The notes beneath the pieces are model-generated. The model saw only the letters and a list, made by a program, of their open reading frames with translations. It was not told the origin of the DNA and did not search any database. A DNA stretch of 64,000 bases, taken from Clusia tigrina. Taxonomy: Eukaryota > Arthropoda > Insecta > Diptera > Clusiidae. The position numbers and the translations under genes were made by a program. Location: NCBI GenBank assembly GCA_920105625.2, contig OV050032.1, positions 136,195,607-136,259,606 of the forward strand. The letters are read 5' to 3'. Positions 1 through 10,059 of this stretch are shown piece by piece (within the stretch, counting starts at the first letter, position 1; each line of letters starts with the position of its first letter).

Positions 1-660
1 GGGTCCCCGGGCATACAATTATAGAAGGAAATGAATTTGCAAATAAAAAAAGAATCACCTTGACTTACTTTCTACAGAGTCGAAAACACGGACAAAAAGT
101 ACTAAAAAAAACACATCGATATAAAACGCAGTCTTAGATAGTCGTCATGCAACCAATGATGTAAAAATTTGTCTACTGAATAATTTAAAGCGTCACAATC
201 TGGGTTTTGCTTTTTCCAACAAACCAAACTGTTTATACGTCTACAAATTGGACATTCGATCCTCTCTTAGCAACACCTATTAAATATTGGCACCTGAAAG
301 GGTTGCTGTTATATTAATGGACCAGCCATTATAGAACACATTTTTAATGAATTTTTAATATTCAACAAACTAAGAAATTAAATTTTTGTAGGCAAAACAT
401 CTACAAATTTACAATTTGCATCGGTGCAGGCAGTGCGTTCCAGTTTGCATGTCGTTTGTTCACATCATACGTTGGTACATCCATATTTCACGTCATACAC
501 GTTACCATTTGTAATGGATGCTGCACTGCATTACCACCATATGTACCCGGTGTCGTCACAGGCAGCACATCCCAATGCACATGCCATCTATTTACGTCAG
601 ACGGCTTGCTATACGAAGCCCGCTGTCTCAGCGCACATTGCAACGTGCTCAGGCAGAGTT
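1..660. other. Unclassified AT-rich sequence
   Basis: I recognise no domain here. The short open frames at about 424-804 overlap on both strands and show no family motif, so I do not call a gene. The segment runs into a repeat at 661 that recurs twice elsewhere in the window, so it is probably the edge of an old element. Confidence 0.4.
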
Positions 661-762
661 GAAGTAACCAAATGTATTGGGGACGAACGACTAATCGGCG
701 AGTGGGTGTTATTATACGCTTGGAATTCGAATTTAGGCACTTGCGTTGACGCTGGCGCATGT
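661..762. repeat. Dispersed 0.1 kb repeat, copy 1
   Basis: The segment containing TATTGGGGACGAACGAC, then CGGCG, a TTATTATACGCTTGG run and a GCTGGCGCATG end recurs at about 5,021-5,110 and 37,688-37,777. Copy 1 is the most divergent and its flanks differ after the GCATG end. It behaves like part of an LTR or untranslated region, but I cannot assign the parent element. Confidence 0.6.
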
Positions 763-1019
763 GTACTACTAAACACTATGCAAAAAGTGGGCGGTATATA
801 TTAACTGCCACCCCCACTATTAACAAATATTCATAACTTAAGATCTGGTACATGTGGACATTTGAAAGCTATCTGCAACCAATATCAGGGAAAAGACACA
901 CCCAATTTTGATATATATGGAACTTTCGGGTCTAAAACTAAAATTTGTGTAACTATGCTCGTATTGATGCCATTGGAATAAAAATTGGGGTCTGGTTCAG
1001 CTCTCAGCTCTTTTTCTTT
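763..1019. other. Unclassified spacer
   Basis: No coding motif or terminal repeat is visible between the dispersed repeat and the start of recognisable LINE sequence. Confidence 0.3.
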
Positions 1020-1800
1020 CTAGAAGGATGAACGTTTAAGGTTTTGTTCAGTCAAAACTCAAGGGGTCACTATTCAGTTACCCAAGGAGGTAAAATATCT
1101 TGGGATGGTTCTTCACAAATGCCTTATCTAGGATACACATGTTGCACGTCAGCTTTGTGGCTATGCAACAGTATTTTTGGTAAGTCGTGGGTTCTGGCTC
1201 CCTAGAAAGTCCATTTGATATAGAAGGTTATTTTGAGAAAATATTGTTTCTCATAGCGGTGAAATCTGCCCTATCTAGACTATAGAGAACTGTGGCTATT
1301 TGTCGTACTTGAGCCTTTCTGACATATTTTGGCCCTGCTCTTGGTGCGTTGCTGAATTTTTCCGCTCTAGATGTTTTTATTCAAGGAGAGGTCCTAAAGT
1401 CCATCTATAGGCAGTACTGCATAAAAATTCCAGAGTCTCACTTTTGGTATGATCATACGATTGAGTATTATGTGTACTGTTGTATTTTCGTCGATGGCTC
1501 CAAAACAGATATTGGGAAGGAGTTTTAGGGTTTCCATGAAACTCAGCGGAGTCCAGCTCCATTATGCCCTGGTTTTTATGCTTCTGTAATTCAGGCGGAA
1601 GTTTATGGAATCCTAAGGGTCATGGAGTACGTGGTGGAATGCAGATGGCATGGCAGAAGTATCTGTGTATGCAGTGACAGTGAGGCTGCACTGAAGGCCT
1701 AAATTTGGAAAACATAATAGTCTGATGTTAACACGGGTTCTACGACATATGGACGTTATGAGGAATGAGGTAGCAGACAAAATAGCGAATAAAGGATCTA
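1020..1800 (+). pseudogene. RT C-terminus and RNase H fragment of an I-superfamily LINE
   Basis: Reverse-transcriptase tail followed by an RNase H domain of a non-LTR retrotransposon. Read across several frames, the segment gives the KYLGMVL motif typical of the RT end (about 1,090-1,120). It then gives the RNase H landmarks FVDGSKT (about 1,487, first catalytic Asp), QAEVYGI (about 1,590, catalytic Glu), SDSEAALK (about 1,675, second Asp) and a degraded NEVADKIANKG (about 1,765). RNase H within ORF2 is characteristic of the I superfamily (I, R1, LOA and relatives). Stops and frameshifts make it non-functional. It is the only LINE piece on the plus strand in this part of the window. Confidence 0.75.
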
Positions 1801-1889
1801 ATTACATTCAATATTTTGGTCAATAAATTGGTAATATATTTTCATATTTATTTCGCCGAAAAATGTTTCATATAAAATAATAAATGTTG

Positions 1890-2545
1890 CACAGTTTCTT
1901 TTTCTTTTTTTATTTCCCCTATAAATTTTACACCTGTCAGATAACAGTAAGTAAATTGTCTTACAGTATGGGAGTGTTGGTTCACAATAAATCAACATTT
2001 ACGATTACGATGTTTTATAACAATAATTTACAATTTTATAAAATTTCTATTTCAGAATATACGAGGTATTAAATCCGTTGGTGTATGGCGTTTGAGTCGT
2101 CTCAGTTGCTCACTCTCCTTCATTGGTAGCTGTCTTATCTCAAGATTTGAGTGAATTGATATTCGGTGTGTATGCTTTATGCTACATGTGCGGTTTATCT
2201 CTTGTACACTGTCAATGTTGAGATCACGGTGAATAGCTTCATTGGGTATATATTATATTGTATATATTATGTACTATATAACATACAGCATTGATGATTG
2301 TGCATAGTATTTTTTATTGTATACGTTGTAACATATTTATGTTTGATCTGCTTGCAGTGCCCTCTTCCGTACCTCCATATAGGTATGATTATTGCCTTAT
2401 AGATCAGGATTCTATTGAAAGATTCGATTGTTTTCCTACCAGCCAGTACAGCTGTCTGAATCTATTTTTGACTTCGTTCCTGTGCTCTTTACATAATAGT
2501 TTGGCAACAATTGTCATACCGTGGTATTTAGGTTGGTAGGTAAAG
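1890..2545 (-). pseudogene. Jockey-clade LINE 3' fragment (RT thumb region)
   Basis: On the minus strand, 2,540 down to about 2,070 reads as a degraded version of the C-terminal part of a Jockey ORF2. It includes a NRFRQLYWLVGK segment, an IPIWRYGTE-like segment, and a segment ending in an IHRDLNI-like motif. The same order appears in the better-preserved Jockey element at 54,661-56,570, and its wording is close enough to suggest the same family. The T-rich run near 1,890-1,930 could be the trace of its 3' UTR/poly(A) end. Several stops and small indels; no function expected. Confidence 0.7.
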
Positions 2546-2559
2546 CGATTGGCAGAATC

Positions 2560-3480
2560 GGTCATCATTGAACCCTTTTGATACCGCATGAGACACAGGT
2601 CCCATCCATTTGGAGCTTTTAATGAAACAGTTAATGAAACTTATCTTCTTATTTTGAATATTTCTCAAAGAGTCCAGAAAGTGGTCATTCAGGAAAGTGC
2701 GCCTCCTTCTGGAAAACGCTATACACGTGCATACGAGTTGTTCAATGGACTCTGGCTCCTCCTCGTTCATGCAACTCTTGCAGAAGTCGTTAGAGGCAAT
2801 CCCCAGCCTACTACAATGAATACCCAGGTACTCAGCCTACTACAATGGGTATCCAGTGTCCCGTTAGGGAACTTATACCTAGCCTATTAAGAGATACTAA
2901 ACCTTTACAGCACTTGACGCTTCTTTCTGGCCAGGTTTTACTATCTATTTTGCATCCAGTACCATCAGACCAGCGCCTACCCGCTGTGCGTAGGGATATT
3001 GTATTTATTAAGAGCTTATATGTGGCAATAGGAACACAGAGGTTTGAATTATTTGGTTCAATCGGTATGGTAGTGCCCTCACGGACAACTTCATCCGATT
3101 TACAGTTCCCTGGAATATCCCTGAAGCCGGGAATTCAGCTCAAATTCATACGGATCTAGCTATCTCGTCTAAATATTTGCTGCAACTCTTGATGGCTTTT
3201 GAGGTGATAATAGCCGAATCCAGGGAGCGCAAAGCTGCTTGGCTGTGAGATAGAATGCAAATATCTAGTCCGGAAATCTTCTTCTTCTTCTCTAGCTAAG
3301 ACACTGCTGCCTCTATAGCCGGGATTGCCATTGATGCGTAGCTTTTAGCCTTATAGCTGAATTTGCAGCCATTTTTTAGCCAAAAAGCCTAAAAGGCAGC
3401 AGATTAAGAATCACATCCAAAGCTGCCGTTGGAGTCACTCTGATGGCACCACTTGTGAATACCTCGCTGAGGTATATATC
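2560..3480 (-). pseudogene. R1-like LINE RNase H and 3' end fragment
   Basis: The minus strand carries the second half of an I-superfamily ORF2. The linker between RT and RNase H (about 3,480-3,395) reads as AIRVTPTAALDVILNLLP. It is followed by a degraded RNase H with an IPGNC..DELVREGTT motif (about 3,130-3,060). A closing region then gives LTGHW (about 2,855) and a cysteine-containing SCMNEEEPESIEQL box (about 2,790-2,730). This box-after-RNase H layout recurs in the LINE fragments at 17,928 and 23,337. The reading frame is broken throughout. It abuts Jockey sequence on both sides, so it is an insertion or a target of insertions. Confidence 0.75.
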
Positions 3481-3484
3481 TTTA

Positions 3485-3844
3485 GTGTCAATTTTAATCT
3501 ATTCTGGTGCTCTGGTTTAAATGACTTGTATAGTCTTGTCGCCATTTATTTCCAAACCAAGATAAAATTTTGTCAAGCATTTCTAGGAGATTTTTTGCAG
3601 CTATAGCCAAATCTTTGTGCGATACAAACAGAACAGTATCGTCAGCAAATGTTGCTATCATGTTGATATTTGATATAGGTGTTGGGATGTCAGCTGTATA
3701 TAAGAGAGATAGTGTTGGTCCTAGTACACTACCTTTTGGTACTCCTGCCTCTATTTTTAGAATATCGGAATATTCCTCAGAATATTTGACATAGAAATAT
3801 CGGTTTTTGATGTAGCTTTTTAGTAGTAGGTAGAAGTCTAAGGT
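3485..3844 (-). pseudogene. Jockey-clade RT fragment (GVPKGS to FADDT)
   Basis: The minus strand encodes part of a Jockey reverse transcriptase. It has YIKNRYFYVKYSEEYSDI, then AGVPKGSVLGP (RT motif 4) and FADDTVLF (catalytic Asp pair, about 3,650). It starts and ends abruptly, next to an R1-like fragment below and a gypsy integrase fragment above. No start codon of its own; pseudogene fragment. Confidence 0.8.
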
Positions 3845-4165
3845 CGATCGTGCTTTCGACACCAAAATGACCCATCCCGTCACGACAATAATGTACAATT
3901 CGAAAACGAACTGCGTTTGGTACTACGAATAGTAAATTGTTTTGTTCGAGTTTATAGAGTCGATTATTTTTCATAGCATATTCACTCATAAGCTGATTTG
4001 TTTGTCCGGATTTATGTACACCCTTTAGAATATCAAGAATACTTTTTACGTTTTTATCTTGCAACTGCATATATGATAGCCAGTCATCGCTAGCAACGTC
4101 AACGTTCATAACGTTCTGCTCTACAATCGGTGCTCGACTAAGTGCATCGACATAACTCATTCGAC
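3845..4165 (-). pseudogene. Gypsy-type RNase H/integrase boundary fragment
   Basis: The minus strand reads [10 protein letters not shown] (about 4,155, the hallmark at the end of gypsy RNase H). A spacer follows, then the HYCRDGMGHFG segment of the integrase zinc-binding (H2C2) domain near 3,870. It is then cut off and joined directly to Jockey sequence at about 3,845. The same fragment, truncated earlier, occurs at 37,187-37,330. In this copy the upstream RNase H part is separated from it by about 0.5 kb of extra sequence (4,166-4,678). Confidence 0.75.
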
Positions 4166-4678
4166 TGCCAGGTCTATGTACGCTATATGTCTATAGAGTG
4201 ATAATTAATATGTACTGAGATATCAGTAACTGATATCGTCGAGGTCAGAATTATTATTTAGAGACTTGATTGATTCAGAAAGGACTTTATTGAGGGAGGT
4301 AAGTGATTGGAAGTTTATGGATTGTGTGCTAGTTGAGAGAAGGTCTGAGTTACCGGCTGTAAGGTACTGGAAATATAAATTTTTATATTCATTGATTTGG
4401 GAAGTGGAACAGTTATCTGTTATAAATCGATAGACGATTCATCATGATCATACTCATATATAATAATATGTGTGAAAAAGTGAGAAAATATGCATGTATG
4501 TGTCACACAGTCATGATCTCTCTGTGATCACTGATTGATCATCGAAAATGAAAATCATTTTGATTTTGAGGGGAGATTTTGTTATGATTTTCATTATGAT
4601 GTATGGAAGATCATCGTTTGTGGGCAATTTACATACAAATTTTGCTCATTTGAGTTTGACTGCCATATGTGAAGATGA
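4166..4678. other. About 0.5 kb insertion present only in duplication copy A
   Basis: In copy B the gypsy RNase H fragment is continuous near 37,345, whereas here the same two flanks are about 510 bp apart. ATATGT occurs at both edges (about 4,171 and 4,666). The insert has no coding motif. It is rich in GATCAT/ATGATC words and contains a near-palindromic stretch around 4,540-4,620. I cannot name its family. Confidence 0.55.
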
Positions 4679-4800
4679 CGAAATCTAATTCTGTTAGACA
4701 TACCCACCAGCGTGCGATTAATCATTGGCGTTTTTGACTTCAAAGTTTTGTTTGCACTGCGAATAAAATGAGTCTGTCGCCCAATATGCACTGCGTAAAT
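4679..4800 (-). pseudogene. Gypsy RNase H C-terminal fragment
   Basis: Minus-strand codons match the stretch upstream of the [10 protein letters not shown] motif in gypsy RNase H, as seen continuously in copy B (37,310-37,440). Only about 40 codons are left, and the element upstream of it (RT) is not present. Confidence 0.55.
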
Positions 4801-5582
4801 ATTTAATTCGATTTACAAATTGCGTTGAGTTAATTGTTTTTTAACATGGATCAAAGGTTACAAATATTGATTTGAAAATTCATTCGTTGGTGCTAAACGT
4901 AGTATCGGCGCAAGCACACCACTTTGATGTACATATACTACATATGTATTACCTCCAAACATAGAAGGCATCGTCACGAATACATTTTTACATTGTATTA
5001 TCATCAAACATCGACGGCATTAATGTATTGGGGACGAACGACCAATCGGCGTGTGGAAGTTATTATACGCTTGGGTTTCGAATTGAGGCACTTGTGTTGA
5101 TGCTGGCGCATGTTAGCGACTGAAGAAACACACGACGTTGGCGCAGCTGCTCTTTCACAAACGGGGTATGCTACAAGAATGATAGAAATAAATATTACGA
5201 CATGCGCATGATTTCCAGTTAGATGGCGTAGTTTGTCCAAGGGTATAGTTTCGCAAGGGTTCCCAACTTTGTGTAAACCTAAATAACATTAAAAAATTAA
5301 GTGGAAAATTCTTCGGAAAATTTACATTTTTTGTGTTTTTAATGAAATCTATATATTTTGCTATAGTTAGTGGAAAATCTCCACACTTTTACAGTTTTCC
5401 GAAGGGTGCAGCGCAAAAGAAGCTTGGTACGTTTTATACATAAACACATCTATCATCAGGTGACGGGATTGCATTTGGGGGGTAAAGTGGCTGATTACCT
5501 CTCACTTGGGAGAGGTCTGCATGATCCTTGCAGGTGCACCTTAAGCATCTCAAAAGGACTTGATTTAGTAAACTCTTATTGC
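4801..5582. repeat. Duplicated noncoding module of unknown origin
   Basis: Matches 37,440-38,245 nearly base for base. It contains the dispersed repeat (5,021-5,110). It also contains a 10-bp inverted repeat, CTTCGGAAAA near 5,312 and TTTTCCGAAG near 5,394, enclosing about 70 bp. I see no protein motif on either strand that I can name. It ends at a junction with LINE endonuclease sequence at about 5,583 that is unique to copy A. Confidence 0.6.
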
Positions 5583-6050
5583 CTTCAATAATAAAGTCTA
5601 AAATTGACTCACCTCTTGCATTTGTGTCGGTACTTCCCCACAATGTATTGTGGGCGTTTATATCGCTGTAGACAATCAAATTCCTGTTGGCTGCGGCTGA
5701 CTCCATCACCAATGACTGAACCTTCTTCGGTGGGGCCTCCTAGTCATGGGCCATGTAGGCAGAGGCTACCCAGAAGCTGCTATTTTGCTGCTAAATGCTT
5801 GTCGCCACCTTATGGCAATTGCGTAACTGATAGAGCAAGAATATGTTAATATTATCCTTTGCTAGTACACAAGCACGAGAATTACCTGGCTATCAGCTTG
5901 AAACCTCTCATCTTTAGATCGCAGATTTTATTGCCGCATATCCACGGGTCTCGGATGAGGGCCATGTCCAAACCACCGGAACCCAGGTGGGCCATCCAAT
6001 TCGCGGAGGTGGCTTTTAAAATGTTGGAAGTTGATTTGGATCAGCTTCAT
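5583..6050 (-). pseudogene. I-superfamily LINE family X, ORF2 endonuclease, copy A (truncated)
   Basis: ORF2 of an APE-type LINE starting with MKLIQINFQHFK at 6,050 on the minus strand. The endonuclease landmarks follow: a degraded ALIRDPWICG segment (about 5,950), then SDINAHNTLWGSTDTNARG (about 5,670-5,610) with the conserved Asp-Asn and Trp-Gly-Ser. The frame is broken between the first residues and the later part. The domain stops at 5,583 in mid-endonuclease, fused to a noncoding module. Copy B at 39,208-40,013 continues about 340 bp further into the domain, so copy A lost sequence here. RT is absent. ORF2 overlaps the end of ORF1 by about 35 bp in another frame. Confidence 0.8.
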
Positions 6051-7329
6051 AGGAGTCTGTGCTTCTTACCTCCACCATCGTCACGTCCGCGTCCTCCTCT
6101 CCATCGGTATAGTCAAGGAGGTCGTCTTCCTCAAATAGTTGCGCGACCCCGGTTAGCTGCTCAGAGTCCGTCGACCTCTGGCTGTTGGGCAACCCTTCTT
6201 CACCACCACCAGACACGCTAGCCTTGTCACCCTCTATCTCCTCCGGCTCTAAAGCTTATTGGTCGCTGCGGTATATCCGAACGGCTGCGTCATCGAACCA
6301 GAATCTGACCATCCCCTTTTCCTCCCTCAGTGGGGCAAGACACTCGGATTTGAGGATCAACAGCACCTGTCTTCTACACTCTACTGACTCCTCCACTTTC
6401 CCTACTTTCCAGATATGAGTTGGCAGGTCCCAATTGCAAGATCTGTGTTCTACCCTCTGCTGACTCATCCACTTTTCCTACCTTCCAGATATGAGTTGGA
6501 AGGTCCCAATTACAAGATCTAAATATCTCTTCTATTTTTGCTAGTTCAGCTGTCTTAGCCGGGATCGGAACTCGTACTCTGGGTCTGCTAGTCACTTCTT
6601 CCCTGCTGACGGCGTCTAGGTTGGTTCCCGGTAAAATCTCGCCAACCTTGCTTACCACACTCCAATATAGCATATCTGTTATCTCATGCACATAACCTTG
6701 GCTCTGCACTGAAACCAGCCAATATCGTGGCAGAAAGGAGGGTGTTCAGGGTTTTCCTCCAAGACGTGGAGGTAGACTTCGGCAATCGCTTGCTCCACGC
6801 ACCTCCACTTCTCTTTGGGTATGACCCCTTCCTCCTCCTTCCGGTCTATTATGACTAGCATCTGGCCCCCACCTTTGCCAACTCCACTGTAGGAGGGGTA
6901 TTTCCGGCAGCCGACTTTTTGTGTTTTAGTGATCTCACCCGTCTCTTCAGCCGAACGTTGTCTCTTTTGGGCTTTACACGCCGGCTTACCCAAGCCGGAT
7001 AGCATACCCCTTGCCCACTATACCAATTTGGCCTGCTCCTCAGTGAGCTGGTCAGTGGGTACAGCCTCATATTTGGCCATTACCCTCATGGCCGCCTTCT
7101 TATCGTCAAAGGCCTGCTTATACAGACGGGCATGTTTTTCCGACCCCCTTGGCCTACCCCAGCAACCTTCTTTGAACTGCTGGGCCCCGTTACTGTCTGC
7201 TGCCAATTGATCCCCGAAGCACCCCCCCGCCCCCTGACCGCTGTCAGCGTTTAGGTTTCCCCGGGTTTCTCCCAACAGCAGTCCTCTGTAGAAGACGAGA
7301 CGCCGGTTTTCCCAAGCCTCCCCGTCCAC
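6016..7329 (-). pseudogene. LINE family X ORF1, copy A
   Basis: ORF1 protein of the same LINE, presumably an RNA-binding chaperone of the retrotransposon RNP. The minus-strand frame from 7,329 opens with a charged N-terminus and continues, after an in-frame TAG at 7,018-7,020, into a KYPSYS...LVIIDRK segment (about 6,890-6,840). Next come KEKWRCVEQAIAEVYLHV (about 6,815-6,760), CNWDLPTHIWKVGKV (about 6,515-6,470), VRFWFDDAAVRIYRSD (about 6,310-6,260) and an acidic tail ending at 6,016. The layout resembles insect LINE ORF1s with a DUF4780-like region; that family name is tentative. A 76-bp tandem duplication (about 6,365-6,516) shifts the frame. Homologous copies are at 19,966 and 39,979. Confidence 0.75.
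6365..6516. repeat. 76-bp tandem duplication inside LINE X ORF1
   Basis: Two adjacent units, each containing CCAGATATGAGTTGG and a CCAATTGCAAGATCT-like end, are offset by 76 bp. The same two-unit state occurs in the separate LINE copy at 20,294-20,445, but copy B (40,330-40,410) has one unit. Since 76 is not a multiple of 3, two units disrupt ORF1. Confidence 0.85.
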
Positions 7330-7860
7330 TGGTAGCAGTACTCGTGCTGGTACCAGCCCCTCTGCCTTCCGCTGCTATTGATCTGTCTCCCACCCTTGTA
7401 TTAGCGGGAGACAGGATCCTCTTTGTCGGTTTTTTGGGAGTACCGCCCTCCTGTAGTTTTAGATTTTTTTAATTTTGCTTGAACATATGTGATCCCACGA
7501 GTATCGGACAAGAGAGGTCCGCTCACGCATAGGTCCATGTGCGCGGGTAAGGCTAGATAAGACCGGAGGACGCCAAGTATCCGGAGCACTCCGTTACGGA
7601 CTGGGCTAATTTTTAACCTGGGTCCCCAACCAGGTTGAGCATCGACACGGGTCGTATAACATATTGCTCCAACCCAGAGGTTTTTTATAGAGGTTAGCTC
7701 CTCCACAACCTTTATCGGGGATGGTGTTTAGTGACTCCTCAGTCCAGATCCGTAGAGTTCTGTTATGAATAGCAGGGTTACGTCGGGCACGATGTGACTC
7801 TTCGCCACGCACTATTGGTCTAGATGGGATAGAGGCTAATGTTCCTAGAACTATAATCGC
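7330..7860 (-). other. LINE family X 5' UTR, copy A
   Basis: Noncoding, GC-richer sequence upstream (minus strand) of ORF1. It is shared with copy B (41,040-41,550), and its distal 180 bp is shared with the internally deleted LINE at 22,740-22,935. That sharing supports it being the element's 5' region. The 5' terminus probably lies near 7,850. I-superfamily LINEs usually carry an internal promoter here, but no motif can be proven by eye. Confidence 0.6.
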
Positions 7861-7899
7861 ATATTCCCATCCTGCGAAACTTACGCTTCAACTCTTAAA

Positions 7900-8790
7900 A
7901 CCCCGCATTGGTTATTGTGCGTAATATTTTAGAATGAAATCGTTTAAGCAACTCGATGCTTGAAATTCTGGCGGAGTCGCACAGTTAAATATCGTATGTC
8001 TATATTGGTTTAATAACCACTTTGTATAGAAGGATTTTATTTTTCATTCTCAATTTTGACATGCTTTTTAGGAGCCAATAGAGATATTTCTCTTGAGTTC
8101 TAGTTGAAATATTTTGATTTCTATGCGCTTTCGCCAGGTGAGATGTCTCTCCAAATGAATGCTTAGATATTTCACATCGCTTGCTTCCGGGATCACTACA
8201 CCATCTAGACATAAGGCCCTAATTATTATTTTAGTAGCCATTCTTCCACACGTCTGATGTGATACTTTAGTTTTTGTGAGGCAATGTTGGAATCTTTATG
8301 TGAATATAAAAATGTGGTATACTCTGCAAACTTAGTTGTAGTAAGCGGGTCTTCTGGTGGTAAATTACTACTATATAAAAGGTATAAAGCTGGACCAAGT
8401 ATACTCCTGTGTTGCACTGCAGGTAATTAAATGTTTGATTTAAAGTTTCCTATCAAAAAGTTAGGACTTCAAATTATTACTATGCTCGGGAAGATGGCAT
8501 AGTAATAATTTGATCGATTTCGTACATGAGACAATCATGGCATACCCTATCCAACGCTTGTGCAGCATCGAAAAAATCGAGGAGCAATATTTTTATTTCT
8601 CAAAAACGTCTCTAATTACTGCTGATATTCTGAGGATGTGCTCTATTGTACCGTGCTTCCAAAAGTTTTGGAAGTATTTAAGTCTAAGCATTTGGTACAT
8701 TTGAGAATTGCAATGTTTGTTATTTCTTTCAGCAATTTCTTGTGATAAGTCACCTGGACTTTTTAATTGATACTTTTCCTCCACAGTTTT
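7900..8790 (-). pseudogene. Jockey-clade RT fragment, copy A
   Basis: Minus-strand RT in three broken pieces. These are NFWKHGTIEHILRISAVI (about 8,690-8,640), then an altered GVPQGS region reading QHRSILGPALYLLYSS with degraded catalytic site FAEYTTFLY in place of the usual FADDT (about 8,415-8,320), and then the DGVVIPEASDVKYL-to-LTWR region (about 8,215-8,100). The loss of both catalytic aspartates makes it inactive. A perfect hairpin (8,470-8,512) replaces part of the RT between the first and second pieces. Copy B is at 41,589-42,480. Confidence 0.8.
8470..8512. repeat. Perfect 15-bp inverted repeat with 13-bp loop
   Basis: CAAATTATTACTATG at 8,470-8,484 is exactly complementary to CATAGTAATAATTTG at 8,498-8,512. 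It lies in the Jockey RT fragment where coding sequence expected from related elements is missing. It is preserved in copy B at about 42,159-42,201. It could be a deletion scar, a minimal foldback insertion or chance. Confidence 0.85.
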
Positions 8791-9178
8791 AGTAGATTAG
8801 TGCTAATTACATACCATATCAGACATTCTTTAGAATACTTGATTAGAAAATCTTTGTAAATTTAATAGACAGTGATTTAAACCCTCTTAGAAGGATTTAT
8901 CTGATTGCAAAATGACTCAAAATTAATTTCAGAATACATTCGGTGGACAGATCCTGACGAATCTTGAGTTTCAATATGGATTGTACCACCGTCGGTTACA
9001 GTCTCCATAAATGAGTTAATGTAAGGAACCTAAGTCTCACATGTCTTTTCGTTTGCCTGTCTGTGTCCACTTGGGAACTTTTGTTTTAATTGGCTGTCTC
9101 AGTATCTGAATTATCTCCGCTGGCCACCAGAGGTAACGGGGCTTCTTGCCTTTAAACTGCGGATGAATACGTACATAT
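8791..9178. other. Unclassified stretch upstream of the BEL LTR
   Basis: The minus strand shows a short open frame with a GKKPRYLWWPAEI segment near 9,130 that I cannot assign to a family. The rest has no motif. It is duplicated in copy B at 42,481-42,868 with small differences. Confidence 0.35.
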
Positions 9179-9369
9179 TGTTCGCGCATGTAGCAAAAGC
9201 TTCGCGACACTGCACGAAGGCAACACACGAACGATCAGTAGCATCGACACGACAGCGGCCAAGGAGAGGCAGTTGAGATACAGCGCTTGCCGGGAGCAGA
9301 TAACTTGATTAATATAAAAATAATAAATTAAAAATAAAGCTAAATCATAAAAAATATATGATTTGAAAG
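9179..9369 (+). repeat. BEL-type 5' LTR, copy A
   Basis: Begins TGTTCGCGCATGTAGC and matches, end to end, the 191-bp 3' LTR of the BEL element at 58,790-58,980. The final CA of that LTR is replaced by AG here. Directly after it comes TGGTCCTTCGAG, which fits the 3' end of insect tRNA-Tyr, so this is a 5' LTR rather than a solo LTR. Copy B is at 42,869-43,060. Confidence 0.85.
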
Positions 9370-10059
9370 TTTGGTCCTTCGAGACGAATCGTAATATTGC
9401 CCATTTACTAAATGAGCTAATTGGAATAAACCGAAATTATTTCTGCATGAATGTGAAATAAATTGTAAATTTATCGGCATCATTTATTTAATATCAAAGT
9501 AAGGAATCAGACTCAACTTTAATTGCGAAAAATTGTGATAATTGCGAAAAATAGTGGTAATAACAAGAGCGAGTGCGAAAATTGTGTGAAAAATGAGCAA
9601 AGTATTGGCTACACTTAAATGGGGGTTTCCTTTGTTTTGTTTGTTTTTATTGTTTTGTGTTATTTGGGTGTGCGTATATGGATTGGAACATAAAATATGT
9701 TAAGCGATTCCGAGAATTCCGCCACATTAGCTCAAAACTATCAAGGCAAAGTTGTCAAATTCGGATTAAGTTGTGAGCAGCGTAAAAGATTTCGACAAAT
9801 TTGGATGAACTCGTGAGCAGCGCAGAGTTTGTCAAATTCGTATGAAATAGGGAGCAGCTATATGTATTGGCAGAAGGTGATATGCCGTCGCACTTCCAAA
9901 TTATATTTCATAAATTGCGTTGAAGCTGTCATTCGAAATAGAATAGCAGAATAAATATAAAATCGTTGAAATATATGGTAGCAGCACTGGGGTATTTGTC
10001 AGACGATTTGAATTCATGTTCATATATATCGAGCCAAGTGTATTCATATTGCATATATA
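9370..10059 (+). other. BEL primer-binding site and leader, copy A
   Basis: The predicted primer-binding site starts with TGG at 9,372 and runs on as TCCTTCGAGACGAAT. The leader contains three imperfect repeats near 9,756, 9,792 and 9,830. Each carries a (G)TCAAATTCG/ACAAATTTGG-like start and a GAGCAGC end. No gag frame follows, because an errantivirus LTR begins at 10,060. Confidence 0.6.

Noticed and set aside
424..804. Small host gene at the start of the window
   Set aside because: Overlapping open frames on both strands, no domain, and part of it is a dispersed repeat.
5859..6221. Plus-strand frames through the LINE ORF1 copies (also 39,822-40,184)
   Set aside because: They are antisense shadows of minus-strand ORF1/ORF2 with recognisable motifs.
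9372..9389. tRNA gene fragment
   Set aside because: The match to a tRNA-Tyr 3' end is the antisense primer-binding site following an LTR; no cloverleaf surrounds it.
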